DNA of 64,000 bases from Thermodesulfobium sp. 4217-1 (GCF_039822205.1 NZ_JBAGBW010000006.1:20998-84997); one strand, 5' to 3'; positions 1 through 8,820 are shown, counted from the first letter of the stretch. Numbers and translations: made by a program. The notes: generated from the letters alone by a model not told the origin.

Positions 1-488
1 GCAAACTAAAATTAGATAATTTAGATGTGGAATTGATAAAGCTGATGCAAGAAGATATGCCTTTGGTAGAGAGACCATTTCTTGAGATATCAGAAAGATT
101 AAATATATCAGAAAAAGAGGTAATATCCTGGATAAATCGGTCTCTGAAGAGTGGCCTGATGAGAAGGTTTGGTGCAAGAATCAGCCACAGAAAGATAGGC
201 ATAAACGTAAATCCTATGATAGCGTGGAGAATTCCTGAATCAAACATAGAAGAGTGTGGGAATATACTTGCAAAAAGCCCAGAGGTCACTCACTGTTACG
301 AAAGGGCTACATCAGAAGAATGGCCATACAGCATTTACACGATGATTCATTGCAAGAGCAAGTCAGAAGCTGACAGAATAGCAAAGAATTTATCCGATCA
401 GATAAATATAACTGACTACATACTGCTGTACAGCATAAGAGAATTAAAAAAGACACATATGGCTTATTTTTCAGAAAAAAATAAATAA
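1..488 (+). CDS. ahbB: Siroheme decarboxylase subunit (AhbA/AhbB, Lrp-like), 5' end cut by window
   Basis: This protein belongs to the AhbA/AhbB/NirDLGH family, which decarboxylates siroheme to didecarboxysiroheme in the alternative heme/heme d1 route. An N-terminal winged-helix (Lrp/AsnC-like) part is followed by the family block with HCYER and EEWPYSIYTMIH near the middle of the protein. A GTG at 27 could serve as a start, but the frame stays open to base 3 and upstream codons (KLKLDNLD) fit the usual N-terminal helix, so I treat the gene as entering from the left. It is followed 11 bases later by hemL, which supports a tetrapyrrole role. AhbA and AhbB are hard to tell apart from this fragment; the symbol is a best guess. 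Confidence 0.82.
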   Translation, partial: KLKLDNLDVELIKLMQEDMPLVERPFLEISERLNISEKEVISWINRSLKSGLMRRFGARISHRKIGINVNPMIAWRIPESNIEECGNILAKSPEVTHCYERATSEEWPYSIYTMIHCKSKSEADRIAKNLSDQINITDYILLYSIRELKKTHMAYFSEKNK

Positions 489-499
489 GAGGTGAAAAT

Positions 500-1780
500 A
501 TGTTTCAAAAATCAAAAGAGCTTTACACTGAGGCAAAAAAGTATATACCTGGCGGCGTAAACTCACCAGTTCGAGCTTTTAAGGCTGTAGGCTGCGACCC
601 CGTATTTATAAAAAAGGCAAAGAAAGCATATTTATTTGATGAAGATTCAAATAAATACATTGATTATGTGTGCTCATGGGGTCCGCTTATTTTCGGCCAT
701 GCAAATAAAAAAGTCATAAAATCTGTTGAAGAGTCCATCCAAAGAGGTTTTACATACGGAGCCCCCACAAAGCTTGAGGTAGAATTAGCCCAGCTTATCA
801 CAAAGTGCGTTCCCAGCATAGAAAAAGTAAGGTTGGTATCATCAGGAACAGAGGCCACGATGAGCGCAATTAGATTGGCCAGGGCATATACAAAAAAAGA
901 AAAGATAATCAAATTTAAGGGTTGCTATCATGGACACTCTGACAGCTTTCTTGTCCAGATGGGATCGGGCGGCCTTACCTTCTCCGTGCCCACATCACCT
1001 GGCGTACTTGAAGACGTGGCAAAAAATACAATACTTGCCAACTTCAACAGCAAAGAAGACGTAACAAGTATCTTCAATAGCCTAAAAGGCCAGATTTGTG
1101 CTGTAATAGTCGAACCAGTAGCTGGAAATATGGGCATAATAGAGCCCAAGGATGATTTTCTAAAATTTTTGCGCGACATTACAAATATAAATAATTCTCT
1201 CTTGATATTCGATGAGGTAATCACCGGTTTCAGGCTGGGTCTTTCTGGAGCTCAAGGCATATATGATATAAAACCAGACATTACTACCTTAGGAAAGATA
1301 ATAGGAGGCGGTTTTCCGCTTGCAGCATTCGGAGGGAGCGCTCAAATAATGGACATGCTTTCTCCTGATGGACCTGTGTATCAGGCAGGCACCCTATCTG
1401 GGAATCCAATAGCGTGCACGGCAGGGATAGCCACTTTAGAAATGTTAATGGAAGATCCCCCATACGATAAGCTTGAAAAAAAGACAAAATACCTTACGCA
1501 AGAGATGAGAAACATATTCCAAAAATACTCAATAGAATCATATATATCTCAATGCGGCTCTATGTTTACTCCATTCTTCTGCAGTGAAACCGTCACAGAC
1601 CTTGATTCAGCTGCAAAATCAAATACACAGACCTATTCAAAATTCTTTCAAGGGCTCCTAAAGAATGGTATATATCCTCCTGCATCTCAATTTGAAGCGT
1701 GGTTTGTCTCAACTGCGCACTCAGAAGAAGACTTTGATACCACATTAGAAGTTGTTGAAGATGTTGCCAAAAATCTCTAA
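500..1780 (+). CDS. hemL: Glutamate-1-semialdehyde 2,1-aminomutase
   Basis: A PLP enzyme that converts glutamate-1-semialdehyde to 5-aminolevulinate in the C5 tetrapyrrole pathway, in the cytoplasm. The 426-residue length is typical. The start region YIPGGVNSPVRAF is diagnostic of HemL, the SSGTEA phosphate-binding motif is present, and the Schiff-base lysine is Lys266 in TLGKIIGGG. An AGAGGTG ribosome site sits just before the ATG. It follows the siroheme decarboxylase gene, so 5-aminolevulinate supply and siroheme-based heme synthesis appear co-transcribed. Nothing looks damaged. Confidence 0.97.
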   Translation: MFQKSKELYTEAKKYIPGGVNSPVRAFKAVGCDPVFIKKAKKAYLFDEDSNKYIDYVCSWGPLIFGHANKKVIKSVEESIQRGFTYGAPTKLEVELAQLITKCVPSIEKVRLVSSGTEATMSAIRLARAYTKKEKIIKFKGCYHGHSDSFLVQMGSGGLTFSVPTSPGVLEDVAKNTILANFNSKEDVTSIFNSLKGQICAVIVEPVAGNMGIIEPKDDFLKFLRDITNINNSLLIFDEVITGFRLGLSGAQGIYDIKPDITTLGKIIGGGFPLAAFGGSAQIMDMLSPDGPVYQAGTLSGNPIACTAGIATLEMLMEDPPYDKLEKKTKYLTQEMRNIFQKYSIESYISQCGSMFTPFFCSETVTDLDSAAKSNTQTYSKFFQGLLKNGIYPPASQFEAWFVSTAHSEEDFDTTLEVVEDVAKNL

Positions 1781-1910
1781 AAATAACTTCATTGCAGCTA
1801 TAGTTATACTATTTGCCATAAGTATAATTATCCCAATACTGTTAAAAATAGTGCTGATTTCAGTTGCCATAATTTTTGCATATCAATATTTTTTCAATAA
1901 GCAGCAATGA
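1761..1910 (+). CDS. Possible 49-residue single-span membrane protein
   Basis: A short frame begins at an ATG inside the last codons of hemL (+1 frame, 20-base overlap) and ends at TGA 1908-1910. It reads MLPKISKNN, then about 33 strongly hydrophobic residues rich in Ile, Leu, Val and Ala, then a short tail ending FFNKQQ. This is the profile of a small inner-membrane protein with one long or two short spans. No good Shine-Dalgarno site is visible, so it would depend on coupling to hemL. It fills most of the gap before the next gene. I do not recognise a family; it could also be chance in AT-rich DNA. Confidence 0.4.
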   Translation: MLPKISKNNFIAAIVILFAISIIIPILLKIVLISVAIIFAYQYFFNKQQ

Positions 1911-1959
1911 ATGCCTTGCTCTCAAAAAACTCTAAATCTTTAGAGGACAATCAAAATTA

Positions 1960-2670
1960 ATGAAAATTATCACCATTAGCGATATCCACACGCCACAATA
2001 TTTATGGATGCTAAAAAGAAAATTAGAACTTTGCGACAACGACATAGACCTCATAATCGGAGCAGGAGACCTGATATACAAGGGCGCAAGTTTAGCGATA
2101 AATAGCTTAAATCAGGCGTTAGTCCAAAAATTTAATAAATTTGTGCCCTTCTTTACCTGTTTTGGAAACGAAGAATACTTCAACACAGAACCAAAATTAA
2201 AAAAACTTCAATATCCCATTTATATAGATATGGATTTCATTAAAGTAGGAAGGCCCGAATGGACGTTCGTTTTTACAAGGGGGATTTTGAATCAGCCAAC
2301 CGCATGGCAAAGAAAGCACATGCCAGACGCAGAAAAAGTCTATGAAAAGAAACTGACTGAAATACGCTCCCTACTGGAAAGGCTAAAGGAGCAAACAGAC
2401 AATATAGTTTATGTAAGCCACTATGCGCCCACATACAAAACTTTAGAGGGCGAGAAGAGTGAGAGTTTAGAGCTCTTAGGGAGCGATAAGATTGAGAAGC
2501 TAATATTAGAACTTGATATACCACTTGCTATTCACGGTCACTCACATCACTCAATCAAACCCATTGTAAATATTGGAAGATCTACTATAATAAACGCTGC
2601 TATAATGGTTAACAAAAATATCCCAACTATAATTTTAGAAGAAGGTGTGCAGATTGAGCATATTGAATAA
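1960..2670 (+). CDS. Calcineurin-like metallophosphoesterase
   Basis: The protein (236 residues) carries the five blocks of the calcineurin-like metallophosphoesterase fold in order: SDIH at residues 7-10, GAGDL near 36-40, GNEE (a variant of GNHE) near 70, SHYAPT near 147, and HGHSHHS near 192. These residues bind two metal ions and cleave a phosphoester. The substrate cannot be told from sequence; the compact length resembles YfcE/MJ0936-like phosphodiesterases and archaeal Icc-type proteins. The downstream cysteine-synthase gene begins inside its 3' end, so the two are probably translated together. Confidence 0.85.
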   Translation: MKIITISDIHTPQYLWMLKRKLELCDNDIDLIIGAGDLIYKGASLAINSLNQALVQKFNKFVPFFTCFGNEEYFNTEPKLKKLQYPIYIDMDFIKVGRPEWTFVFTRGILNQPTAWQRKHMPDAEKVYEKKLTEIRSLLERLKEQTDNIVYVSHYAPTYKTLEGEKSESLELLGSDKIEKLILELDIPLAIHGHSHHSIKPIVNIGRSTIINAAIMVNKNIPTIILEEGVQIEHIE

Positions 2671-3541
2671 CGTAGGCAATACTCCTTTATTGAGGTTAAA
2701 TAGCTTTCAAGATAAAATTATATTTGGCAAATGGGAAGCAAAAAATCCCATGGGCTCTATAAAAGACAGAGCAGCTCTAAATATGATAGAAACAGCTCTA
2801 AGAGATGGGAAGATAAATCCAGACACCACCGTAGTAGAGGCCACATCTGGAAACACTGGAATAGGCCTTGCCTTTGTGTGCGCGGTCAAGGGCATAAACC
2901 TAAGAATTTATCTACCAGAACATATGAGCGAGGAAAGAAAAAAGATATTAAAAGCCTTTGGAACCCAGTTAGTTCTTACCCCGAAGAGCGGCGGAATATC
3001 CGCATCGGTAGCCGCTGCAAAAGATTTTGCAAAAGCAAACAATGCCTACTACATAGATCAATTTAACAACCCTGCCAACGCTATGGCGCACTACATTGGC
3101 ACTGCACCAGAGATATATAGAGATATGAAGGGCGAAATAGGAGCTATCGTGTGCACTATAGGAAGCTCTGGAACCATAACAGGCATTGGGAATTTCATAA
3201 AATCAATAGACAAAAACATAAAGATAATCGGCGTTGAGCCCAGCTCAAGCCCTACGATCAAGAGCAATATTAGTGCCCCTCACAAGATTCAAGGCATTGC
3301 GCCAGGATTCGTTCCAGGCATATACAATCCAAAAGTTGTAGACGATATTATATGCGTCTCAGATGAAGAAGCATACGATATGACCAGATATTTAGCGAAA
3401 AAGGAAGGACTTTTCGTAGGAATCTCATCTGGAGCATGCGTCGCTGCATCTCTTAAGCTCCCTATGGATAAACCAATAGTTGCCATACTCCCTGATACAG
3501 GAGAAAGATATCTCTCGGTGGAAAACCTCTTCAATGCATAG
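2645..3541 (+). CDS. Cysteine synthase family protein (O-acetylserine sulfhydrylase type)
   Basis: A fold-type II PLP enzyme of 298 residues. Lys40 in MGSIKDRA is the expected PLP lysine, SGNTG (68-72) is the substrate/phosphate loop, and a Gly-rich GSSGTITG loop lies near residue 167. The C-terminal half has GIAPGFVP and GISSGA, typical of CysK/CysM. The expected role is cysteine formation from O-acetylserine and sulfide. The annotated GTG start overlaps the phosphoesterase gene by 26 bases; a TTG four codons in is an alternative. The next gene, a PP-loop sulfur-transfer enzyme, overlaps its stop by 8 bases, suggesting a sulfur-metabolism mini-operon. CysK and CysM cannot be separated by eye. 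Confidence 0.88.
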   Translation: MCRLSILNNVGNTPLLRLNSFQDKIIFGKWEAKNPMGSIKDRAALNMIETALRDGKINPDTTVVEATSGNTGIGLAFVCAVKGINLRIYLPEHMSEERKKILKAFGTQLVLTPKSGGISASVAAAKDFAKANNAYYIDQFNNPANAMAHYIGTAPEIYRDMKGEIGAIVCTIGSSGTITGIGNFIKSIDKNIKIIGVEPSSSPTIKSNISAPHKIQGIAPGFVPGIYNPKVVDDIICVSDEEAYDMTRYLAKKEGLFVGISSGACVAASLKLPMDKPIVAILPDTGERYLSVENLFNA

Positions 3542-4508
3542 AGCGCTCCTTCTCTTCTCAGGAGGTCTGGATTCGCTGCTTGCAGGCAGGATAATTCAAA
3601 ATCAAAATATTGAGGTCATACCCATAAAGTTTGTAACCCCGTTTTTCGGACCTGATGAAAGCGCTAAGGTATATGCGAGAGAGGCAGGCCTGAAAGAGCC
3701 GATATTCGTTGACATTACTAAGCAATTTTTCAATATACTAAAAAATCCAAAATACGGATTCGGAAAAGCCGCCAACCCCTGCATAGACTGCCACAAGCTG
3801 ATGATTGAAGAGTGTGTGAGCCTGATGGGAGACTTCGATGCGTCCTTTGTGGTTACAGGAGAAGTCTTAGGAGAAAGACCCATGTCACAGAACAAAAATA
3901 GCCTAAAGGCAGTAGCAGAGCAATACGAAAACATTGTGCTAAGGCCTCTTTCTGCCAAGCTTTTGAGAGAGACAAGTTTAGAAAGATCTAAAGTTGTAGA
4001 TAGAGATCTTCTTGAGGGCATCTCAGGTAGATCGCGAAAGAGACAAAAGGAGCTCGCAAAACTCCTAAACATAAAAAAATTTCCAGCACCCGCTGGCGGA
4101 TGCGTCCTCACAGAAAAACAATTTGGAAATAAGATTAAGAAATTAATTGACTTGGATATGTTAACCTCAGATCTGTGCAAGCTGATAAAAAGATCCAGGA
4201 CTCTTTTCGTAGAAAAATACAACAACATTTTGATTACAGGAAGGTGTGAAAGCGAAAATCAAATGATCCAAGATTTTGCTGATGAGTTTGGGATCGCTTA
4301 TTTTATGCCAAAAAATGACAAAGGGAGCTATCTTTTACCTTTGAGAGAGGCAGCCAGTGAAGAAGAAAGCATTTTCTATGCTAAAATTACTGCATCTTTC
4401 AATGATGAAAAGGGAAAAGAAATTGAAATAGTTATTTCTGGAAAAGATCAGAGCTTCAATGTCCTTCAATTGGACAGAGAAGAAATAAACAAGTTTTTAT
4501 TTACATAA
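3534..4508 (+). CDS. PP-loop ATPase, tRNA thiolation-like (ThiI/MnmA-related)
   Basis: A PP-loop motif, SGGLDS, lies at residues 9-14 when ATG 3534 is used. I prefer this start to an ATG 18 codons upstream because it puts the motif at the N-terminus as in ThiI/MnmA relatives. Other family-like features are NPCIDCHKLM (a CxxC pair) and GEVLGERPMSQ. A second cysteine sits in APAGGCVLT, the region where the thiolating cysteine of tRNA 2-thiouridylases is found. The C-terminal about 100 residues form a separate, less conserved domain. The likely job is adenylation and sulfuration of a tRNA base; the exact position modified is unknown. Its overlap with the cysteine-synthase gene fits a link to sulfur supply. 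Confidence 0.78.
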   Translation: MHRALLLFSGGLDSLLAGRIIQNQNIEVIPIKFVTPFFGPDESAKVYAREAGLKEPIFVDITKQFFNILKNPKYGFGKAANPCIDCHKLMIEECVSLMGDFDASFVVTGEVLGERPMSQNKNSLKAVAEQYENIVLRPLSAKLLRETSLERSKVVDRDLLEGISGRSRKRQKELAKLLNIKKFPAPAGGCVLTEKQFGNKIKKLIDLDMLTSDLCKLIKRSRTLFVEKYNNILITGRCESENQMIQDFADEFGIAYFMPKNDKGSYLLPLREAASEEESIFYAKITASFNDEKGKEIEIVISGKDQSFNVLQLDREEINKFLFT

Positions 4509-4537
4509 CATTAATTTTAATAATTAGGGAGGTTGTC

Positions 4538-5518
4538 TTGAAAAAGAAATCAATCTGGGGAATAATCTTATTGGCCATACTTTTTTCTACAACCTTTTCA
4601 AGCTTAGCCCTTGCACAAAGCAACTACCTACAACAATTTAGTCCAAAAGTTATAATCTTAACAGCATTTTTGCCTGAATACAACGCATGGCAAGATGAAA
4701 ATTTTAACAAAACCATAGAAGTTTCTGGACTCATAAAGCCCCTAAGCTGCGATAACAGAGACGTGTGTATAGTTATGACTGGAGAAGGCGAAATGAACGC
4801 AGCTATATCGGTCACAAGCATAATAAAAGACAAAAGTCTAAACATAAGTAAGACTATTTTTATAAGAAGCGGGATATCTGGCGGAGTAGACGAGCCGTCC
4901 AGCTCTTACGGGAGCGTATACATAAATAGCTGGGTAATTTCCTGGTCATTTGGTCACCACTATTTAAATGACCAAAAGAAGCTTGATTGGATACAGCCTG
5001 GTTGTTCCAACTATGCCCTGCCAGGTCACTGCAACGAATACACACAAAACCTATATGAAAACCTGGCTTATAAAATTGACGATGGTCTTTTAAACATCGC
5101 TAAAGAGTCTACAAAAAATTTACAGCTTGAGAACTCATCCAAGGCTGTAAAATTGGACAGCGAATTTGGTCTACCCACGACGCCCACGATAAAGACAGGA
5201 GCAGTTGTTGCTGGCGACGACTATTGGATAGGGTTTGAAAACGAAGCTATAGCGAAAAAAATCACTGCTCTATACAGCAACAAAGCAGCAAATTACACAG
5301 ACACCGCAATGGAAGACATCGGAGATATTGCAGCGCTATCCAAATTTGGCTTAGAAAATCACTACCTTTCTATTAGAAGCGTATCAGACATAGACGTCCC
5401 TGAACCTGGCAAGACCGATGAGGAGGCGTGGAAGATTAGCAACCCTCATGAAATTCACCTGGCAATCAAAAACGTCGTCCTGGTTACCAAAAGAATAGTC
5501 GATGAATTGGTCAAATAG
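4538..5518 (+). CDS. Exported purine nucleoside permease (NUP) family protein
   Basis: The start is a TTG preceded by GGGAGG. Residues 1-26 look like a signal peptide (basic KKK, hydrophobic stretch, LALAQ cleavage region). The mature part has family-like blocks: KVIILTAFLPEYNAW, TGEGEMNAAISV, IRSGISGGV and, near the C-terminus, DIDVPEPG. This is the NUP family (Pfam purine nucleoside permease), described in yeast as a nucleoside permease but related in sequence to nucleoside phosphorylase folds. With no membrane segments beyond the signal peptide, a periplasmic nucleoside-binding or phosphorylase-like role is at least as likely as transport. It is the last gene of this plus-strand run. Confidence 0.75.
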   Translation: MKKKSIWGIILLAILFSTTFSSLALAQSNYLQQFSPKVIILTAFLPEYNAWQDENFNKTIEVSGLIKPLSCDNRDVCIVMTGEGEMNAAISVTSIIKDKSLNISKTIFIRSGISGGVDEPSSSYGSVYINSWVISWSFGHHYLNDQKKLDWIQPGCSNYALPGHCNEYTQNLYENLAYKIDDGLLNIAKESTKNLQLENSSKAVKLDSEFGLPTTPTIKTGAVVAGDDYWIGFENEAIAKKITALYSNKAANYTDTAMEDIGDIAALSKFGLENHYLSIRSVSDIDVPEPGKTDEEAWKISNPHEIHLAIKNVVLVTKRIVDELVK

Positions 5519-5529
5519 ATTTCTGTCGA

Positions 5530-5853
5530 TTATCCACCTGTTATCTTGGTGACATCTTTTTCAAAATAAGTCTTTGCGAAATCAGCGACCTTTTCTTTTG
5601 TTATGTCGCCTTCAATAGTCCCTATCTTTACTCCAGAAACGCTTAGATCCCAGTCTATCATCCAGGCTTTTCTGGCCTCTATCTTGACAAATGTGCCATC
5701 AGAAAACCAAACTCTATAAAGCTTGTAGAAAACAAACTGGTCGCTTTCTGCTCTGGCTGGGACATTGGTATTCAAAACAAAATCATAAGATGTAAACACA
5801 AAAGTAGACACAAAGAGCGCACACAAAAATATAAAAAGTCTCAGAAATTTCAT
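5530..5853 (-). CDS. Small exported or membrane-anchored protein of unknown function
   Basis: A 107-residue protein with a hydrophobic N-terminal segment (residues 4-24) that could be an uncleaved anchor or a signal peptide, followed by a soluble part. The soluble part contains YRVWFSDGTFVKIEARKAW, resembling a small beta-rich domain, and ends KITGG. A GGGAGG ribosome site precedes the ATG, so it is likely real. It converges with the NUP gene, with 11 bases between the stops. I do not recognise the family. Confidence 0.6.
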   Translation of the reverse strand: MKFLRLFIFLCALFVSTFVFTSYDFVLNTNVPARAESDQFVFYKLYRVWFSDGTFVKIEARKAWMIDWDLSVSGVKIGTIEGDITKEKVADFAKTYFEKDVTKITGG

Positions 5854-6023
5854 CTATCCTCCCGCAAATTTTATTTTATTAAATAAATTCTATCATACTA
5901 AAATTTCCATAACAAAAATATTAGAAAATAATTTGAAAAATATTATAAGTTTTTCAGGCATCTCCCGCACTGCATAAAAACTTCAGCTATACTATAAATT
6001 TAACACGATATATCTTCACAGTC

Positions 6024-7601
6024 CTAACTTTCAATCCTCTCGACATATACTCTCTCTGGATACACCATCAGTCCAGATGGCCCTGGTTTAGAAAGACCTT
6101 TTACCCAATTTCTATAAGCTACGATGCTCTTCGGATACCAAAGAAATATATATGGCTGATCGTGAACTATAATCTCATAAACCTTTCTGTAAATCTTCTT
6201 CCTTGCTTCTTGATCGATAGTTTGCCTGCCCAATATTATCAGCTTGTCCACTTCATGATTGTCATATCCAACTAAGTTAAATCCATTCGGATATTCTTTT
6301 GAATACCAGATTCCGTAAGGGTCAGGATCCATCCCCAAACCCCAGCCCATTATAGTAGTCTCAAAATCCTTTTTTTCTGAAGTTAACCTCTGCAAAAGAC
6401 TGCTCCACTCCAGGCTAATCAAGTCCATCTTTATTCCTCTTTGTTCAAGGTACTGCTGAATAATTACGCCAGCCATCTCTCTATCCTTGCTGCCCTGTCT
6501 TATTAGACAGGTAAACCTAAATGGCAGGTTATTTTTATGCCTTAGGCCATCAGATTCTCTTTTCCATCCAGCCATATCAAGAAGCTCATCAGCTCTTTCA
6601 GGATTGTATTCTGGATAAGGAAGTCCTTCAGGATAAGACCAATCAAGCGGACAAGTTGGGTAGTTTAGCGCCTCGCCATAGCCCATCAATACAGCCTTTA
6701 CAAGAGCGTTTTTGTCGATCGACACTGCGATTGCCTCACGAACACCTCTGTCTTCAAATAATTGGTTTTTCAAATTAAATCCCAGATAGGTATACGTTTT
6801 CGTAGGATATGAAACCAGTGTGCTTTTTGGATCCTCTTTTATCCATGCCACATCTTTTGGCCTAAGGTCCACCATATCTATCTCGCCAGCTTCGTACGCG
6901 AAAACCTGCGAATTGCTGTCAGGTATTATTTTTATGATCAAAGACTCTAAAAGTGGCTTTCCTTGATAGTATCTCTCATTTGGTCCCAGAAAAATTTTGT
7001 CAGCAACCTGCCACTTTTTCAGAATAAAGGGGCCTGTCCCTATTGGAAACCTGTTAAAGTCAGTCGTATTTATATCCTGATTTTGCAGTATATGCTTTGG
7101 CAATATACCTGTGCCAAGATTCGTCATAAATGGAGAAAATACCCCCGGGAGAAGGAAATCTACTGTAAAATCATCAATTTTTACAATTCTTATAGGCACA
7201 TTGTCGACTATTAGGTCAGATCTTCTTACTGTATTTGTCTTTGGATCGAGAATTTTCTCGTATGTAAAGACCACATCATCAGCAGTCAGTCTTACGCCAT
7301 CGTGAAAATATACGTCTTTCCTCAGATTCACTCTGTATACTAAGCCACTGTGTAAAATATCTATGCTCTCAGCCAGATCTGGTTGAATTTTTTGATTTTC
7401 ATCTAATCTTATAATCCCATTAAAAATAAAATCGATGACAGAAAATGATGCAGAATCAGAGGCAAGTATGGGGTTAAGGGTTACAGGGTCGCTGCCCAAA
7501 GAGATGACCAGACTATCCTTTGGCAGGTTTGGAATACCGCAGCCAGACAATAGCGCAGTGCCAGACAAAGCTAAAAATGCTAAAAAATTTCTTCTATTCA
7601 A
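6024..7601 (-). CDS. Peptide/nickel-type ABC transporter substrate-binding lipoprotein
   Basis: A 525-residue SBP_bac_5 family protein. The N-terminus is a lipoprotein signal peptide with lipobox LLSGC and lipidation site Cys21; an RR at residues 3-4 is compatible with Sec or Tat export. Family landmarks include the DPVTLNPILASDSAS block, RLTADDVVFTYEKI, and IPIGTGPF-like and GWGLGMDPDPYG motifs. It would capture oligopeptides, nickel chelates or similar ligands in the periplasm. No permease or ATPase genes are adjacent, so it is an orphan within this window and its partner transporter must be elsewhere. GGAG lies 9 bases before the ATG. Confidence 0.9.
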   Translation of the reverse strand: MNRRNFLAFLALSGTALLSGCGIPNLPKDSLVISLGSDPVTLNPILASDSASFSVIDFIFNGIIRLDENQKIQPDLAESIDILHSGLVYRVNLRKDVYFHDGVRLTADDVVFTYEKILDPKTNTVRRSDLIVDNVPIRIVKIDDFTVDFLLPGVFSPFMTNLGTGILPKHILQNQDINTTDFNRFPIGTGPFILKKWQVADKIFLGPNERYYQGKPLLESLIIKIIPDSNSQVFAYEAGEIDMVDLRPKDVAWIKEDPKSTLVSYPTKTYTYLGFNLKNQLFEDRGVREAIAVSIDKNALVKAVLMGYGEALNYPTCPLDWSYPEGLPYPEYNPERADELLDMAGWKRESDGLRHKNNLPFRFTCLIRQGSKDREMAGVIIQQYLEQRGIKMDLISLEWSSLLQRLTSEKKDFETTIMGWGLGMDPDPYGIWYSKEYPNGFNLVGYDNHEVDKLIILGRQTIDQEARKKIYRKVYEIIVHDQPYIFLWYPKSIVAYRNWVKGLSKPGPSGLMVYPERVYVERIES

Positions 7602-7622
7602 GCTATCTCCAATTTTTTAGTT

Positions 7623-7651
7623 TTGTCCAACAAAGACTATTATAATATAAT
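7623..7651 (+). promoter_or_regulatory. Sigma-70-type promoter for the Ldh_2 gene
   Basis: TTGTCC (7623-7628) and TATAAT (7646-7651) are separated by 17 bases, about 50 bases upstream of the TTG start at 7702. It lies in the 100-base divergent gap between the binding-lipoprotein gene and the dehydrogenase gene. Confidence 0.65.
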
Positions 7652-7701
7652 GTTGTGGCGTATACAAATTATCAATAACAAAAACAGGAGGAGGAAAAAT
7701 T

Positions 7702-8760
7702 TTGAAAATCAGATTCGATCAGGGAAAACTTGTAATGTGGGCTACAGATGTGCTGAAAAAGGCATCTATGCCAGAGGAAGACGCAAAAACCACAGCTACA
7801 ATTCTTGTAAAAGCCGATCTTAGGGGAATAGAGACACACGGCCTTGCCAGACTGCCAATTTATGTTGAAAGAATACAAAAAGGTGGCATCAATCCGAAAC
7901 CAGATTTCAAGATATTGAAAGAAACTCCAGCTACCACCCTCATTGACGCAGACAGTGCAATGGGTCAGGTCGCAGGCAAATTTGCTATGTCAAAAGCTAT
8001 TGAAAAGGCAAAGAGCACCTCAGTAGGCATTTCATCAGTCAGGAATGGAAATCACTTTGGGATAGTAGCACACTACCTTGAAATGGCAATAAACAATAAT
8101 ATGTTTGGTATAGCCACTACAAACACATCTCCCCTCCTTGCGCCCTTTGGCGGTAAGAAAGCTGTTCTCGGAACCAACCCCATAGCCTTTAGCTTTCCAG
8201 GAGGCGAATATCACCCAATAATTCTTGATATGGCCTCTTCAGTTACTTCAAGAGGAAGAATCAAAATAGCCCAACTAAACAACGAAAAAATACCTCTCAC
8301 CTGGGCTGTAGACGAAAGAGGAATTCCCACTGACGATCCAAACGAAGCCCTCAAAGGAGCTCTGTTGCCATTTGGAGCCCACAAGGGATATGGGCTGGCC
8401 GTCATTGGAGACATATTAAGCTCAGTATTGAGCGGAGCTGGCTTTCTGCTCCAGACAGGAGAGCTTTACAGTGAACCAGCAAAGCCGCAAAATCTCGGAT
8501 TTTTTATGATGGCTGTTAAATTGGAATCATTCATAGACAAGGACGAATTCAGCCAGAGAATAACTGAATTTATTAAAACAATCAAAGAATCCCCCAAGGC
8601 AGAGGGCACAAAAGAAATATTTATGCCAGGAGAAATAGAATATATCAGAGAAGTAGGTAATGAAAAAGAAGGTGCCCCATTAGGAGAAAATGTAGTGAAG
8701 GGATTAAAAGACCTGGGAAGTTCAATAGGTGTAGAATTTAATCTCGAACCAAAAAATTAA
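7702..8760 (+). CDS. Ldh_2 family NAD(P)-dependent malate/L-lactate-type dehydrogenase
   Basis: A 352-residue protein of the Ldh_2 family (malate, L-lactate, ureidoglycolate and sulfolactate dehydrogenases), structurally distinct from classical LDH. The N-terminal LVKADLRGIETHGLARLP contains the conserved His of the active site, and SVGISSVRNGNHFG and LLAPFGGKKAVLGTNPIAFS are the nucleotide-binding landmarks. GAHKGYGLA is present in the C-terminal half. The TTG start is chosen because AGGAGGAGG lies about 8 bases before it. The substrate is not determinable; malate or a 2-hydroxyacid is likely. A strong hairpin follows the stop. Confidence 0.88.
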   Translation: MKIRFDQGKLVMWATDVLKKASMPEEDAKTTATILVKADLRGIETHGLARLPIYVERIQKGGINPKPDFKILKETPATTLIDADSAMGQVAGKFAMSKAIEKAKSTSVGISSVRNGNHFGIVAHYLEMAINNNMFGIATTNTSPLLAPFGGKKAVLGTNPIAFSFPGGEYHPIILDMASSVTSRGRIKIAQLNNEKIPLTWAVDERGIPTDDPNEALKGALLPFGAHKGYGLAVIGDILSSVLSGAGFLLQTGELYSEPAKPQNLGFFMMAVKLESFIDKDEFSQRITEFIKTIKESPKAEGTKEIFMPGEIEYIREVGNEKEGAPLGENVVKGLKDLGSSIGVEFNLEPKN

Positions 8761-8770
8761 AAAATATTTG

Positions 8771-8820
8771 AAATAGGGCAGATTTTTGAAGACAAATTTC
8801 AAAAACTGCCCTATTTTTTA
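8771..8820. terminator. Bidirectional hairpin terminator between convergent genes
   Basis: AAATAGGGCAG (8771-8781) pairs with CTGCCCTATTT (8806-8816), and TTTTTGAA/TTCAAAAA extends the stem inward around a GACAAAT loop. It is followed by a T run on the plus strand and preceded by A-rich sequence, so it can end transcripts from both sides. It overlaps the last codons of the HEPN pseudogene. Confidence 0.8.

Noticed and set aside
664-1487. Long open frames opposite hemL
   Set aside because: They are antisense shadows of a well-conserved gene with no motifs; the same holds for opposite-strand frames in hutU, glcF, fabD and the GGDEF gene.
1907-1960. 17-codon frame bridging the small membrane ORF and the phosphoesterase gene
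   Set aside because: Stop and start codons interlock, but the frame is too short to support and no ribosome site is seen.
2731-3066. 111-codon frame within the cysteine-synthase gene on the same strand
   Set aside because: It is an out-of-phase shadow of the PLP-enzyme coding sequence, rich in Arg, Lys and Ser, with no ribosome site.
3480-3533. Upstream 18-codon extension of the PP-loop gene
   Set aside because: It lies wholly inside the cysteine-synthase gene and displaces the PP-loop from the N-terminus.
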